A stretch of DNA of 64,000 nucleotides from Pomacea canaliculata. Taxonomy: Eukaryota > Mollusca > Gastropoda > Architaenioglossa > Ampullariidae. The stretch's first letter is position 1. The number at the start of each line of letters is the position of its first letter. The DNA is taken from NCBI RefSeq assembly GCF_003073045.1, contig NC_037599.1, positions 25,706,695 through 25,770,694 on the forward strand, read 5' to 3'. Below, piece by piece: positions 1 through 10,665 of this stretch. The notes beneath the pieces are model-generated. The model did no database searches, had not been told where the DNA came from, and saw only the letters and a program-made list of their open reading frames with translations. The translations under genes were made by a program, and so were the position numbers.

Positions 1-561
1 CAATCAGCGCCAGTTGCTCCTCCTGTGTTGTTGATGCTGTCATGTCTCTATGACAGTTGAACAGAATATTGTTACACAGCTGACACTAGGAAACAAAAAG
101 TTGTTACCGACTTCAACAGATGAAAACGACGATCATCCGATGATGTCGTTGGCTGCCTCCTCTCTATATTCTCTCTATATAATACTATACATAGTACCAG
201 CTCAAATATACCTTGAAGTATTTTACATATGCATGTGAACCAGCTTGACCCCTTCTTTGACCAGTAGAAAGAAATGCACTGCTAGTGAAGTGAGTGGCAG
301 TGACTTTGTGACGTACAGCAGGAAACTATGGGGGCGAAAGGTCACTCAGCTTGTAGGCGTGGCCAACACTTCTGTGGGACCTGAATGTGATTTTTGACCA
401 GCTTATGTTTCCATACTTTGTTAGCTTGTCCATTGGCCAGACAGTGCGGCGCTCTTCCATTTCTGAGGTGTTGTCTGCTTCCTTCCCTCCATCTCTTGCT
501 CTTTCTTGTGTTTGAGGTAGGGGATAGCGAGTGGGGGATGTGGAGTGTGTGTGAATGGGAG
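1..561. other. Single-copy DNA, no gene recognised
   Basis: No coding region, RNA gene or repeat is recognisable. The short open frames here lack codon bias and any familiar motif. The segment ends where the TIR element at 562 begins. Confidence 0.5.
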
Positions 562-1262
562 TTAAAGGGATACTCAAGGCTTGTGATAAGGCTCTGGCGA
601 CGGTCAAACGTTTCAAAACTATATTTAGTTACAATTACAGAGCACGAGAGCGACATAGGAGAACTAAAGGATTCGTTTGTCACTAATTACACTTATTAGC
701 ACTATGTCGGTTGCCGATGTTTATAAACATTGAAAAAATCCAGTGAAATCGACCTTTGTGTCCTTCCGCCGAGTAACCGCGATAGCTTCCCGAGATGGTC
801 AAGCAGACGAGTCTCCTTGTGACGTCAGAGTCTTGTTGTGACGTCAGAGTCTTATTGTGACGTCAGTCTCTGACAGGAAGTGTCTGTAGCATTGCGAAGA
901 TTTGACGTCATCTGTTTACTCTATGACGCACTCTGTGTGTCAGGCTTGTAAGCTCTGTCTGTCGGAAACTGATGACAAGACAATTTTAATCTTTTCCATC
1001 TTTTCGTGGCAGTCGGGTGCAGCACGTTCTCGAGGCATGGTTGTCACCATGGAAACCACACGTCATAGGGTCACGTGACGGAGAACGAGACTTCGTGGAA
1101 GCAAAAAAAGAGTCCCGTGTAATTTCTGTTATAAAACACAACATTCTACTAAAAACCTTCAACGTTGTCCACATGAACACACATATAAATAGACGAGATT
1201 CACATTTATCTGCTCTGTACGCCATTGTAAGCAGTTTTATTTTGCCTTTACAATCCCTTTAA
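562..1262 (+). mobile_element. Non-autonomous TIR element, copy 1 of an inverted pair
   Basis: An interspersed repeat of about 700 bp whose near-identical reverse complement lies at 20005-20674. Both ends carry a short inverted motif (AAAGGGAT at the left, ATCCCTTT at the right), and TTAA is present on both sides (562-565 and 1259-1262). This could be a TTAA target duplication of piggyBac type, but copy 2 lacks TTAA, so the superfamily is left open. There is no transposase frame, so the element would move in trans. The interior carries three TGACGTCA palindromes between about 816 and 870 and a TCACGTGA palindrome near 1072. Open frames inside it are short and unlike any known protein. Confidence 0.75.
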
Positions 1263-1283
1263 AGCAGGTGTGCAACGGGGACA

Positions 1284-1362
1284 GTCACAGGTAAAGCCAC
1301 AAGTAAAGTCAGAAGTAAGCCCACAAGTAAAGTCACAAGTAAAGTCACAAGTTAAGCCACAG
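1284..1362. repeat. Short tandem repeat, 12-bp unit AAGTAAAGTCAC
   Basis: About six imperfect copies of a 12-bp unit lie directly downstream of the TIR element. Copies differ by single substitutions. Confidence 0.8.
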
Positions 1363-1763
1363 GGGGCACACACAAAGGTGAGAGGGGGTAGAGACTATCC
1401 GTTATTGTTGGAGATAGTTTGATAATTTTCATTGAAGTATTATCTGCATTCATTTATCATCTATTCCTCGATGTTATCTGTCTCCATGCCAGTCACCAAC
1501 GGAGTCGAGCGAACTCTGCTCTGCTTGTCTGTCTTGCCCAATGGCGTGATAGCAGCTGACCCACTTGTCTATCTTGTCTAGTGCATTGTCACACCCTACT
1601 TGCAATACCCCTGAGTCAGTACCCGTGAGATACACCCTACCACCCTTGTATAAATACCGCGCGGCTTCTAGTAGGATAAATACAGTTATGCAGCTTCCAC
1701 GGCAGGCGGTGATGCTAGAGTGAAGTAGGACATACGTCACGTGAGTGTTTGTAGAAGTCACAC
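1363..1763. other. Single-copy DNA, no gene recognised
   Basis: Nothing is recognisable as coding, RNA or transposon. A reverse-strand frame of about 95 codons shows no known motif and no coding-like composition. Confidence 0.5.
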
Positions 1764-1949
1764 TGAGACACGTGACAGTGTGTAGACGGTGTGTGAATCC
1801 TGTGTTGCGTTATGTGACGGCAGGTAGACGCTGTGTACCCTGTATTGAGACACGTGACAGTGTGTAGACGCTGTGTATCCTGTGCTGAGACACGTGACAG
1901 TGTGTAGACGCTGTGTATCCTGTGCTGAGACACGTGACAGTGTGTAGAC
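1764..1949. repeat. Minisatellite, 40-bp unit
   Basis: Four to five copies of a 40-bp unit containing GAGACACGTGACAGTGTGTA. The last two copies are nearly identical and the first ones are diverged. Each unit carries a CACGTG E-box palindrome. Confidence 0.9.
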
Positions 1950-2176
1950 ATTAAAGTCAGATTACGAAAATATTATGGTTTATCATCGTTGTATTGTTAC
2001 ATGTTTTACAGTTTGCCAGCACCACAGCACCTGATTGCCTATCGACACTTTAAGGTGTGATCCAGCCTCAGCGCGTGGCATCAAGTGTTTGAGGAAGACA
2101 GCGCCATCTGTTCTAACATCTGTTGATCACCCGCACACCACTCACCACCCTACTGTCCCACCCGCATCAGCGCATC

Positions 2177-2497
2177 ATGTGGAAGCACGGTCTGTGTGGC
2201 TGCTTTGACAACTTCGGCATCTGCATCATCACCTACTTCGTGCCGTGCTACACCTTCGGCAAGAACGCCGAGGCTGTGGGCGAGTCGTGTTGTCTGTGCG
2301 GCCTCCTCTACTTCGTGCCCGTCGTCAACATCGCCGCCCTGCTGTCGGTGCGAGGCAAGGTCCGCGACAACTCCGGCATCCCGGGCGACTGCTGCTCCGA
2401 CCTCCTCACCATCCTCTTCTGTCACTTCTGTGCCCTCGTACAGGAGGCGCAAGAAGTCGAGACACCCAGCGAGCGGATTGTCATCATCAGACAGTAA
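2177..2497 (+). CDS. PLAC8/cornifelin-family cysteine-rich protein
   Basis: A predicted 106-residue protein of the PLAC8 (Cys-rich, cornifelin/FCR/MCAC-like) family. Members are small membrane-associated proteins implicated in growth control and metal handling; the substrate here is unknown. Visible landmarks are a GLCGCFDNFGIC start (residues 5-16), a YFVPC turn (20-24), AEAVGESCCLCG (31-42), a hydrophobic stretch (43-56), RGKVR (59-63), GIPGD plus CC and D (67-75), and the C-terminal FCHFCALVQEAQE (81-93). Third codon positions are strongly G/C, unlike the flanks. ATG 2177 is the first ATG after an in-frame TAA at 2114. A plausible splice acceptor (pyrimidine-rich tract ending CATCAG, AG at 2169-2170) lies just upstream, so this may be a 3' exon. 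The last six sense codons and the TAA are minisatellite sequence. No clear AATAAA follows within 500 bp. Confidence 0.85.
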   Translation: MWKHGLCGCFDNFGICIITYFVPCYTFGKNAEAVGESCCLCGLLYFVPVVNIAALLSVRGKVRDNSGIPGDCCSDLLTILFCHFCALVQEAQEVETPSERIVIIRQ

Positions 2498-2773
2498 GAA
2501 GATTGTCATCATCAGGAAGTCAGAAGATTGTCATCATCAGACAGTAAGAAGATTGTCGTCATCATCAGGAAGTCAGAAGATTGTCATCATCAGACAGTAA
2601 GAAGATTGTCATCATCAGACAGTAAGAAGATTGTCATCATCAGACAGTAAGAAGATTGTCATCATCAGACAGTAAGAAAATTGTCGTCATCAGGAAGTCA
2701 GAAGATTGTCATCATCAGACAGTAAGAAGATTGTCATCAGCAGGAAGTCAGAAGATTGTCATCATCAGGAAGT
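2476..2773. repeat. Minisatellite, 25-bp unit, overlapping the PLAC8 stop codon
   Basis: About 11-12 copies of a 25-bp unit (GATTGTCATCATCAGACAGT...), mixed with a variant carrying AGGAAGTCA in place of AGACAGTAA. The array begins inside the final codons of the PLAC8 frame and would form the start of its 3' UTR. Confidence 0.95.
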
Positions 2774-3279
2774 GATCTGTGGAGACAATCCGCTTCATAT
2801 CCTTATGTATTATTAGATATCTTTAATCCTATTTATTTATCGTTCTGGGCTAGAATTATCCAATGTTAATGTTGGATTGACGGCTTGAAGATGATGACTG
2901 GGGTTTATGTTTAGTGTCGGTATTCTACTTTGTTATTGTTTATGAACTGTGTACAGCGCTAAGTTGTGTATATTGTCTACAGAGCTGCAATCTGCTCCGC
3001 ACTGTCATCAATCTGACGAGTTCATGCCTGTTGATTGCTGATTACTGATTACTAAGGTGCTTAAGTCTTCAGATGATGAATGGATACATGTAGACTCCCC
3101 CCTTGATGTAATTGATTCATGCAGTGTTGTGTAATGGGCTCTTCTCTTCATTCTTTCATTATGTAACAGGTCTTCCACTCACATCACACTCTGTAGCAAG
3201 ACCAAGATGCTTGTCTACCTCTGGTATATTTTTAGCCTCGTCATTTAATTCAGGGCAACAGCCAAATGAGTCGGCAGCT
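2774..3279. other. Possible 3' UTR or flank of the PLAC8 gene
   Basis: AT-richer single-copy DNA follows the 25-bp array. I see no AATAAA signal and no further coding sequence, so the transcript end cannot be placed. Confidence 0.4.
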
Positions 3280-4193
3280 TGACATCTGCAGACTGCTGAG
3301 TGATGACAGTGACACAACATCCTGACATCTGCAGACTGCTGAGTGATGACAGTGACACAACATCCTGACATCTGTAGACTGCTGAGTGATGACAGTGACA
3401 CAACTTAACATCCTGACATTTGTAGACTGCTGAGTGATGACAGTGACACAACATCCTGACATCTGCAGACTGCTGAGTGATGACAGTGACACAACATCCT
3501 GACATCTGTAGACTGCTGAGTGATGACAGTGACACAACATCCTGACATCTGTAGACTGCTGAGTGATGACAGTGACACAACATCCTGACGTCTGTAGACT
3601 GCTGAGTGATGACAGTGACACAACTTAACATCATGACATTTGTAGACTGCTGAGTGATGACAGCGACACAACTTCACATCCTGACATCTGTAGACTGCTG
3701 AGTGATGACAGTGACACAACTTAACATCCTGACATCTGTAGACTGCTGAGTGATGACAGTGACACAACATCCTGACATCTGCAGACTGCTGAGTGATGAC
3801 AGTGACACAACATCCTGACATCTGTAGACTGCTGAGTGATGACAGTGACACAACATCCTGACATCTGTAGACTGCTGAGTGATGACAGTGACACAACATC
3901 CTGACATCTGTAGACTGCTGAGTGATGACAGTGACACAACATCCTGACGTCTGTAGACTGCTGAGTGATGACAGTGACACAACATCCTGACGTCTGTAGA
4001 CTGCTGAGTGATGACAGTGACACAACTTAACATCATGACATTTGTAGACTGCTGAGTGATGACAGCGACACAACTTCACATCCTGACATCTGTAGACTGC
4101 TGAGTGATGACAGTGACACAACTTAACATCCCGACATCTGTAGACTGCTGAGTGATGACAGTGACACAACTTAACATCCTGACATCTGCAGAC
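3280..4193. repeat. Minisatellite, 43-bp unit (48-bp variant)
   Basis: About 20 copies of a unit containing GACATCTGTAGACTGCTGAG and GATGACAGTGACACAAC. Some copies carry a five-base insertion (CTTAA) before CATC. Because 43 and 48 differ modulo 3, the array makes several overlapping spurious frames on the minus strand, the longest 254 codons. Confidence 0.97.
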
Positions 4194-4298
4194 CTCTGTG
4201 TATTGACAGTGTCACAGCCTATCCTGTTTTTACACATTGTGACAATTCGACATCCTGACACCTGGAGACCGCTTAGTCATGTCAGTCCCAATTCTCTA

Positions 4299-4737
4299 GG
4301 GTCTGCAATCTGCTGTATAATGACACTGTCACAAAACACTGTCACAAGACACTGTCACAATTCTATAAGGTGTACAACCTGCTGTATAATGACACTGTCA
4401 CAAAACACTGTCACAAGACACTGTCACAATTCTATAAGGTGTACAACCTGCTGTATAATGACACTGTCACAAAACACTGTCACAAGACACTGTCACAGTT
4501 CTATAAGGTGTACAACCTGCTGTATAATGACACTGTCACAAAACACTGTCACAAGACACTGTCACAATTCTATAAGGTGTACAACCTGCTGTATAATGAC
4601 ACTGTCACAAAACACTGTCACAAGACACTGTCACAATTCTATAAGGTCTACAACCTGCTGTATAATGACACTGTCACAATTCTATAAGGTCTACAACCTG
4701 CTGTATAATGACACTGTCACAAGACACCGTCACAAGC
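4299..4737. repeat. Minisatellite, 69-bp unit
   Basis: About six copies of a 69-bp unit with three internal CACTGTCACAA motifs plus ACAACCTGCTGTATAATG; the last copies are internally shortened. The unit is a multiple of three, so plus-strand frames stay open for 211 and 105 codons without being genes. Confidence 0.97.
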
Positions 4738-5080
4738 TGCGTGATGTCAGAGACCAACAATCTGAGGGACATTGGCTGCATGGTTGACACTTGTTTAGTC
4801 TCACTCAGTCACTCACTAGTCTCAGCTCTTGAAAACAAAAGAAAAGATGGTTTCAGGTTAAAAACAGTTAAATACGGGTTGAAAGAAGATGAAAGAAAAC
4901 ATGTTTTCATGTAACCCTCGCCCAGATGACCAGCTTGTCCTTGGCACATGGCGCCACTGACATCAAGTCTTGTGTCGACTTTGTCCTCGTGTCAGTCAAC
5001 TTCACATCTTCCTTCATTCATTAAAGCCGTGCTTTGCGAGTCGTTATCACTGACTTCTGTCTTTTCTTGACTGATGCTTG
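4738..5080. other. Spacer between two minisatellites
   Basis: Single-copy DNA with an ATTAAA at 5020-5025 that could act as a weak polyadenylation signal for something upstream. No coding sequence is recognised. Confidence 0.4.
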
Positions 5081-5838
5081 CTGTTAGTGGCGAGATCGGG
5101 TGTTAATGGCGAGACTGAATGTTACACTTGTAATGGCATGATCGGATGTTAATGGCGAGACTGGATGTTACACTTGTAATGGCATGATTGGGTGTTAATG
5201 GCGAGACTGAATGTTACACTTGTAATGGCAAGATTGGATGTTAATGGCGAGACTGAATGTTACACTTGTAATGGCATGATTGGATGTTAATGGCGAGACT
5301 GAATGTTACACTTGTAATGGCAAGATTGGATGTTAATGGCGAGACTGAATGTTACACTTGTAATGGCAAGATTGGATGTTAATGGCGAGACTGAATGTTA
5401 CACTTGTAATGGCAAGATTGGATGTTAATGGCGAGACTGAATGTTACACTTGTAATGGCAAGATTGGATGTTAATGGCGAGACTGAATGTTACACTTGTA
5501 ATGGCAAGATTGGATGTTAATGGCGAGACTGAATGTTACACTTGTAATGGCATGATTGGATGTTAATGGCGAGACTGAATGTTACACTTGTAATGGCAAG
5601 ATTGGATGTTAATGGCGAGACTGAATGTTACACTTGTAATGGCAAGATTGGATGTTAATGGCGAGACTGAATGTTACACTTGTAATGGCAAGATTGGATG
5701 TTAATGGCGAGACTGAATGTTACACTTGTAATGGCATGATTGGATGTTAATGGCGAGACTGAATGTTACACTTGTAATGGCAAGATTGGATGTTAATGGC
5801 GAGACTGAATGTTACACTTGTAATGGCAAGATTGGATG
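5081..5838. repeat. Minisatellite, 46-bp unit, highly homogeneous
   Basis: About 16 copies of a 46-bp unit containing TGTTAATGGCGAGACTGAAT and TACACTTGTAATGGCAAGAT. Copies differ mainly at one or two positions (CAAGATTGG or CATGATTGG). The homogeneity suggests recent amplification or gene conversion. Confidence 0.97.
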
Positions 5839-6661
5839 GCGCAGAAGGAGAGAAGGAGCAGAGTAGGGAGGCGCTATTGTCTGGAGGTCAGGACTTGTGA
5901 CCTGAGAACTCTTTGCTGCCTTCCCAGAAGATAGGTGCCTGGATTGTGTGGAAAACACATGCCTACCCGGCATTTACCGGGTGCGTGGGTTATCACAATA
6001 AGTAAAATATGTCAAAACGAGGGAGTCACCTTCCGTGGGCTGTGGTAGTGATTTCTGCTATAGTCACAACCCCTTGCAGATCTTTATCATTGACACGATG
6101 AACCACTTACAGATTTCTGGTCTCTGCAGCCCTTTGGGTAGGAAACAGCTACCTTTACATATCGTTGTTTACTAAACAGCACAAGGAAGGGAAAACAACC
6201 TCCACCACAACCAGTCGCACTTTGATGAGGTCAATAGTGGGGGCAAGCTTTTCAAGAAAAAAATCGTTGGGGTGGGATGAGGAAAGGTGGGACAAACCTA
6301 TTCAGGACAAGAATGGTCACAAAAAGATAGCCCAGCTTAATTAGGCTACTTCCTCAATTAGTCAGCGCATGCGTAGAACATAACCGCTGTTTGTCACAGC
6401 GGACACTTGTGGGTGGGGTGGGAAGGGGGCGGCTGTAACCACTCAGTGCTGTCTGTAGGGAGACAAAGCAAGGTACAGAGATGACAAGTAGACAGTAGGG
6501 ACAGTAAAGGTGGATGGTAAACATCTCTCATGTGTTGTCAGTGGTCATAATGATCAATAAAACACAGTAGAAGCTTTCGTATTTACTGTATTCTCTCCTT
6601 TCCCGACGATAATTGACGATAAGTAAAAACTCGTAAGAAGAAAATTGTACAGCAGGTAGCA
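5839..6661. other. Single-copy DNA, no gene recognised
   Basis: No coding motif is seen. A small inverted repeat, ACCCGG-N6-CCGGGT, lies near 5976-5993. An AATAAA lies at 6557-6562 without an associated gene. Confidence 0.45.
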
Positions 6662-7108
6662 ACAAGACACTGCCACTGACACTGTCAGCTGTAACAAGTA
6701 GAGTCAAGACACTGTCATCACACTGTCAGCTCTAACAAATAGAGTCAAGACACTGTCACACTGTCAGCTCTAACAAATAGAGTCAAGACACTGTCACACT
6801 GTCAGCTCTAACACTTACACTGTCAGCTGTAACACTTACACTGTCAGCTGTAACAGCTAGCGTCAAGACACTGTCATCACACTGTCAGCTCTAACAAGTA
6901 TAGTCAGAGTTAGTCAAGACACTGACACTGTCAGCTGTAACAACTAGCGTCAAGACACTGTCACGCTGTCAGCTCTAACAAATGGACTCACACACTGTCA
7001 CACTGTCAGCTGTAACAACTAGCGTCAAGACACTGTCACACTGTCAGCTCTAACAAGTAGAGTCAGGGTTAGTCAAGACACTGTCACACTGTCAACTGTA
7101 ACAAGTAT
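6662..7108. repeat. Degenerate minisatellite, ~36-bp unit, with CACTGTCAGCTCTAACAA core
   Basis: About a dozen imperfect copies with variable spacing, built on CACTGTCAGCT(C/G)TAACAA and AGTCAAGACACTGTCA. The CACTGTCAC word is shared with the 69-bp array at 4.3 kb. Confidence 0.9.
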
Positions 7109-8139
7109 GTTGCACTGGAAGACATTGTTTGCTAAATAACAGAGGCAGAGACAGAGACAGCCTTGTCAGTAGTGAAGGTTGGCAGTGTCAGTGTAACTGT
7201 TAAGAAGTATCGTCACAGCTGTGACACAACAAATGTTTGTCTTACAGGAAATAAATCCTTGTAGAGGCAACATACAAATGTGTCAAGTGATGTTCTTCCT
7301 ACTGCCTTTAAATGTTACTGTCATGTGTTTGCCATCATCAAAACAATTTATATTTATAGAAACAAAACAAACACAATTGGTTTTAATATAGAAAGATAAA
7401 AGAAGAGATATAATAATTTAATGACAAGTTTTATGAATAGCCCTCTCTTTGACTTTCTCTATCTCTCTCACACACACAAAGAAAAAGAGAGAGAACACAA
7501 TTTTCCATGTTCAGACAAGCTGTCGGCCTGTCCAATGTCCAGATATCAGCAAGAGCAGGTGAAAGTGAAAGCGACTTTGTCCAGTGAGAATTTCTCTCTG
7601 AACATCTTTGTCCATGCCAATAAAGCCATCACATTGAGGCTCACTGTGAAAGTCACGTGTCTTGACTGCGCACAGTACTATGAAAACTGCTCAGTGCCGA
7701 TGAGAGATTGCCAGAGGCAGCAATGACTGAATTCACCACAAGAGGCTGGAGGGGCAGCCTGCTTCACCTGACAAGGGAGGCTATCACAACAGTCACTATG
7801 CGCCACCAATGTTACAAGTTCTTTCCCTTGCTCTGAGGCATGTATGTCCTGTTGGCTGCTTTTTCAACCTTCGTCTTTGTTCTTTTCTCTATCTTCTTCC
7901 CCTTGTTCTCAGTACCGACTGTACAAAGTACAGGCAAGTGCAGTTTTCAGAAATATCAATATTTGTTGGAGGTTTGTTTATTGAATGAACTTCATGTTTA
8001 TTGCACTTTCTCTCATTCTCATGCTCAATCAGTACTATAGATGTACAGTATTTTATTTAGAGCACTCAGTATATATTATATATAATATTTTATATGTAGT
8101 GTCTTAATATAAATATACACATGAAATGTAAAGGACCTC
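7109..8139. other. Single-copy DNA with an uncertain 101-codon frame
   Basis: Mostly AT-rich DNA. A plus-strand frame at 7421-7726 begins at ATG and encodes 101 residues. Its second half (about residues 37-101) has a protein-like composition with five cysteines, but I recognise no family. It could be an exon, a decayed gene or chance. No transposon ends are visible. Confidence 0.35.
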
Positions 8140-8590
8140 TTTCATACAGTATACTGTAGAAGCATTGCCTATACTGCCTCTATACAAGAGATATATACTG
8201 CCTCTATTGCCTCATACAATACACTGTATATACTTCCTCTACTACTTGCTTACAATTTATACAGTATCTATTACCTTAATACTGTGTATACTGCCTCATA
8301 CAATACACTGAATATACATTTAGATCTACATGTATCACCTCTATTGCCTTTACACAATATAATGTATATATGTATGTAGATATGCTGCCATTACTCCCTT
8401 CACACTATATACTAGATATACTGCCTCTGCTGCCTCTTTAGCAAATGTATATATACTGCCTCTTTTGCATCATACAATATTAGGTATACTTCCATTACTT
8501 ATTTCTTACAATATGTACAAAATCTGTTGCTTCTACTGCCTTTATACAATATACTACACACACTGCCACACAGCCCACCTAACACACCTC
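8140..8590. repeat. Highly degenerate tandem repeat
   Basis: Recurring words such as TACTGCCTCTATTGCCT and ACAATACACTGTATA at irregular ~35-60 bp spacing suggest an old, decayed minisatellite. Confidence 0.6.
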
Positions 8591-9448
8591 TACACCGCCT
8601 GCCTCACTCCTGTAGTAAAGATACTGTTGCCTAAAGAAAAGTGTTTATAGACTAGTTGTAGCAACAATACATCAACTGAAAATCGGTAAAAGATAGAAAA
8701 ATTTGTTAAATAAAAACAGAGTGGCTCACCTGGAGCCGTAGTATTATGCAAACAAGACATCACAGCAATAAAAATATAGGAATGTACACACCGCGTTACA
8801 ATAACAACGGTATGTTTAGTATGTGGCATGTCCAGCGTGTTTGGTATGTTGACTATGGTCAGAATGTTTGGTATGCTCTGTATGCTAACTATTGTGAACT
8901 ACACAAATCGTCATCAGAAAACGCATTTGAACAGAAGGTGGTAGATCACAAATATTTGAGCAAGAAAAACTTGATAAATGTGAACACATTGCAGTCCATG
9001 GCAAAACCTAACTGCCATTCTATGTCACACCCAGAATAAATTATCTGGTACTGATTAATTCCCTATGCCTGACAAGAATTTTAAAAGCTGTTGAAGTGTA
9101 TGTTTTTATTGTGGAGTTGCTGTTCAACTGTCTTGTGTTTATCGGGTCCAGAAGTAAGAATGTGACTGTGTTGTTGTAAGAGAAGCTTTTATGTCTTTAG
9201 TTTGATGTAATCAGGGAGATATTTTGAGTTAGTTGTATAGGAAGATGTGATGAAGTGATGAGGCAAGGGCATGAAGAGAATTTAAATTTATGGTTGTTTT
9301 GTTGTGCTAGACGACCACACACAGAGGAAAGGGATTTGCTGCACTTCAGTGATACAATAAGACAAATTTAACAACATACCGATACAAGTCATAGTTACTT
9401 CCATAATGAAGTAACAAATTGATCTCAGGTGCTGCATCACAGTAACCA
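8591..9448. other. Single-copy DNA, no gene recognised
   Basis: AT-rich, with short open frames only and no familiar motif. It ends at the left target duplication of the SINE at 9464. Confidence 0.45.
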
Positions 9449-9463
9449 TAGAAGGGTAGGCAG

Positions 9464-9658
9464 GGGGGGGGAATTGGTGTTTTTACGCGTGTCAGCAGCT
9501 AAGGCTATATTACGGCAAGGCAGCCAGCCCTGTAAACAGATACCACGTGCAGAGAAAGAACAGCGTGCCCGAGACGAGAAATGAACTCAGGGCAGCCAAC
9601 CTTCACTGTATTGGTGACAGGCGCTAACAGCGCTAACCGTTGCGCCACCGGACCGCTC
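9464..9658 (-). mobile_element. tRNA-derived SINE with 15-bp target duplications
   Basis: A 195-bp element on the minus strand. It is bounded by a perfect 15-bp direct repeat (TAGAAGGGTAGGCAG) at 9449-9463 and 9659-9673, the hallmark of LINE-driven insertion. Its head carries a tRNA-like A box (TGGCGCAACGG, complement of 9637-9647) and a diverged B box (around AGTTCATTTC, complement of 9578-9588). The 3' end finishes in a C-rich run rather than poly(A). The body downstream of the B box is shared with the fragment at 55173-55330. Confidence 0.88.
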
Positions 9659-9690
9659 TAGAAGGGTAGGCAGAGCCGAGTAGGTATGTG

Positions 9691-9852
9691 TATGTGAGTG
9701 CCTGTATATATATTAATAAGCTTAATGTGTGAGTACCTACATTTATATGTATATCTCTTAATAAGCTTAATGTGTGAGTACCTACATTTATATGTATATC
9801 TCTTAATAGGCTTGATGTGTGTGTCAGTACCTGCATGTATATGTATATATAA
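9691..9852. repeat. Minisatellite, 45-bp unit
   Basis: Three to four copies of a 45-bp unit with AATAAGCTTAATGTGTGAGT and ATATGTATATCTCTT. The unit length is divisible by three, so frames stay open on both strands. Confidence 0.9.
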
Positions 9853-10263
9853 GCTTCGTGTGTCTGTATACACTGCTTAATATACACTGGCCTATTACAG
9901 ATATAAATAAAATTATGTTGTTTGAAAGCCCCTTGTTTGATGTGTGTAGATATAGATACATACTGCTTGAAAGTGACGTGCTTAGTGTGTGTGTGCTAGA
10001 AAGTGTTGGCTTACTGTGTGCTGACCTCCCAGCTATGGGTGTGTCTCCAACGTATGCTGTGTGCAGGAGTGGAAGCAGACCTTGACCTCAATCTAACGCT
10101 TTAACTCTGACCTCTTGTCAACCTTTAGCGCAGCGCCGTTGCAATAGTTATTCCATCAAATCGTCCACATCGCGGTTACAGTCCATCAAATACTCCATCA
10201 ACTCAACTGCGGTCAGGGACACTAATAAACACTGTTGGAAGAGATACGTGGGGGGCGTAGAGA
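9853..10263. other. Single-copy DNA, no gene recognised
   Basis: Contains two TGACCT half-sites within about 40 bp (10082-10115), which could be coincidental. No coding sequence is recognised. Confidence 0.4.
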
Positions 10264-10441
10264 CAACGTCACACTGACAAGGTGGAGAACTATAGAGAAC
10301 GTCACACTGACAAGGTGGAGAACTATAGAGAACGTCACACTGACAAGGTGGAGAACTATAGAGAACGTCACACTGACAAGGTGGAGAACTATAGAGAACG
10401 TCATGCTGACAATGAGGATAATTACAGAGAACGTCACGCTG
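10264..10441. repeat. Minisatellite, 33-bp unit
   Basis: Five copies of a 33-bp unit with GTCACACTGACAAGGTGGAG and AACTATAGAGAAC. All three plus-strand frames and some minus-strand frames stay open, giving spurious 65-71 codon ORFs. Confidence 0.95.
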
Positions 10442-10481
10442 AAGAACTAGAAGCTACAGAAGCTGCTGTCCTGTTGTAACC

Positions 10482-10665
10482 ATAATTTTGTTAATGTTCA
10501 CAATGTTGTAACCGTAATGTTGTTAACGCCTATAACCTTGTAGCTATAATGTTAATGTTCCCAATGTTGTAACCGTAATGTTGTTAATGCCTATTCTAAC
10601 CATAATGTTAATGTTCACAATGTTGTAACCGTAATGATGTTAATGTCAATATCCTTGTGACCATG
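10482..10665. repeat. Degenerate repeat, ~58-bp unit
   Basis: About three copies of a unit with AATGTTCACAATGTTGTAACCG and TAATGTTGTTAATG-like words, partly shortened. Confidence 0.8.

Noticed and set aside
3405..4169. Minus-strand 254-codon frame rich in Cys/His (CHCHHSAVYRCQDV repeats)
   Set aside because: It is translation of the 43/48-bp minisatellite; several frames are open at once, with no non-repeat coding sequence.
7421..7726. 101-codon frame with a protein-like second half
   Set aside because: No recognised domain; the first half is low-complexity. Mentioned only in the region entry.
10082..10115. Nuclear-receptor response element (two TGACCT half-sites)
   Set aside because: Six-base words recur by chance often and no promoter context is present.
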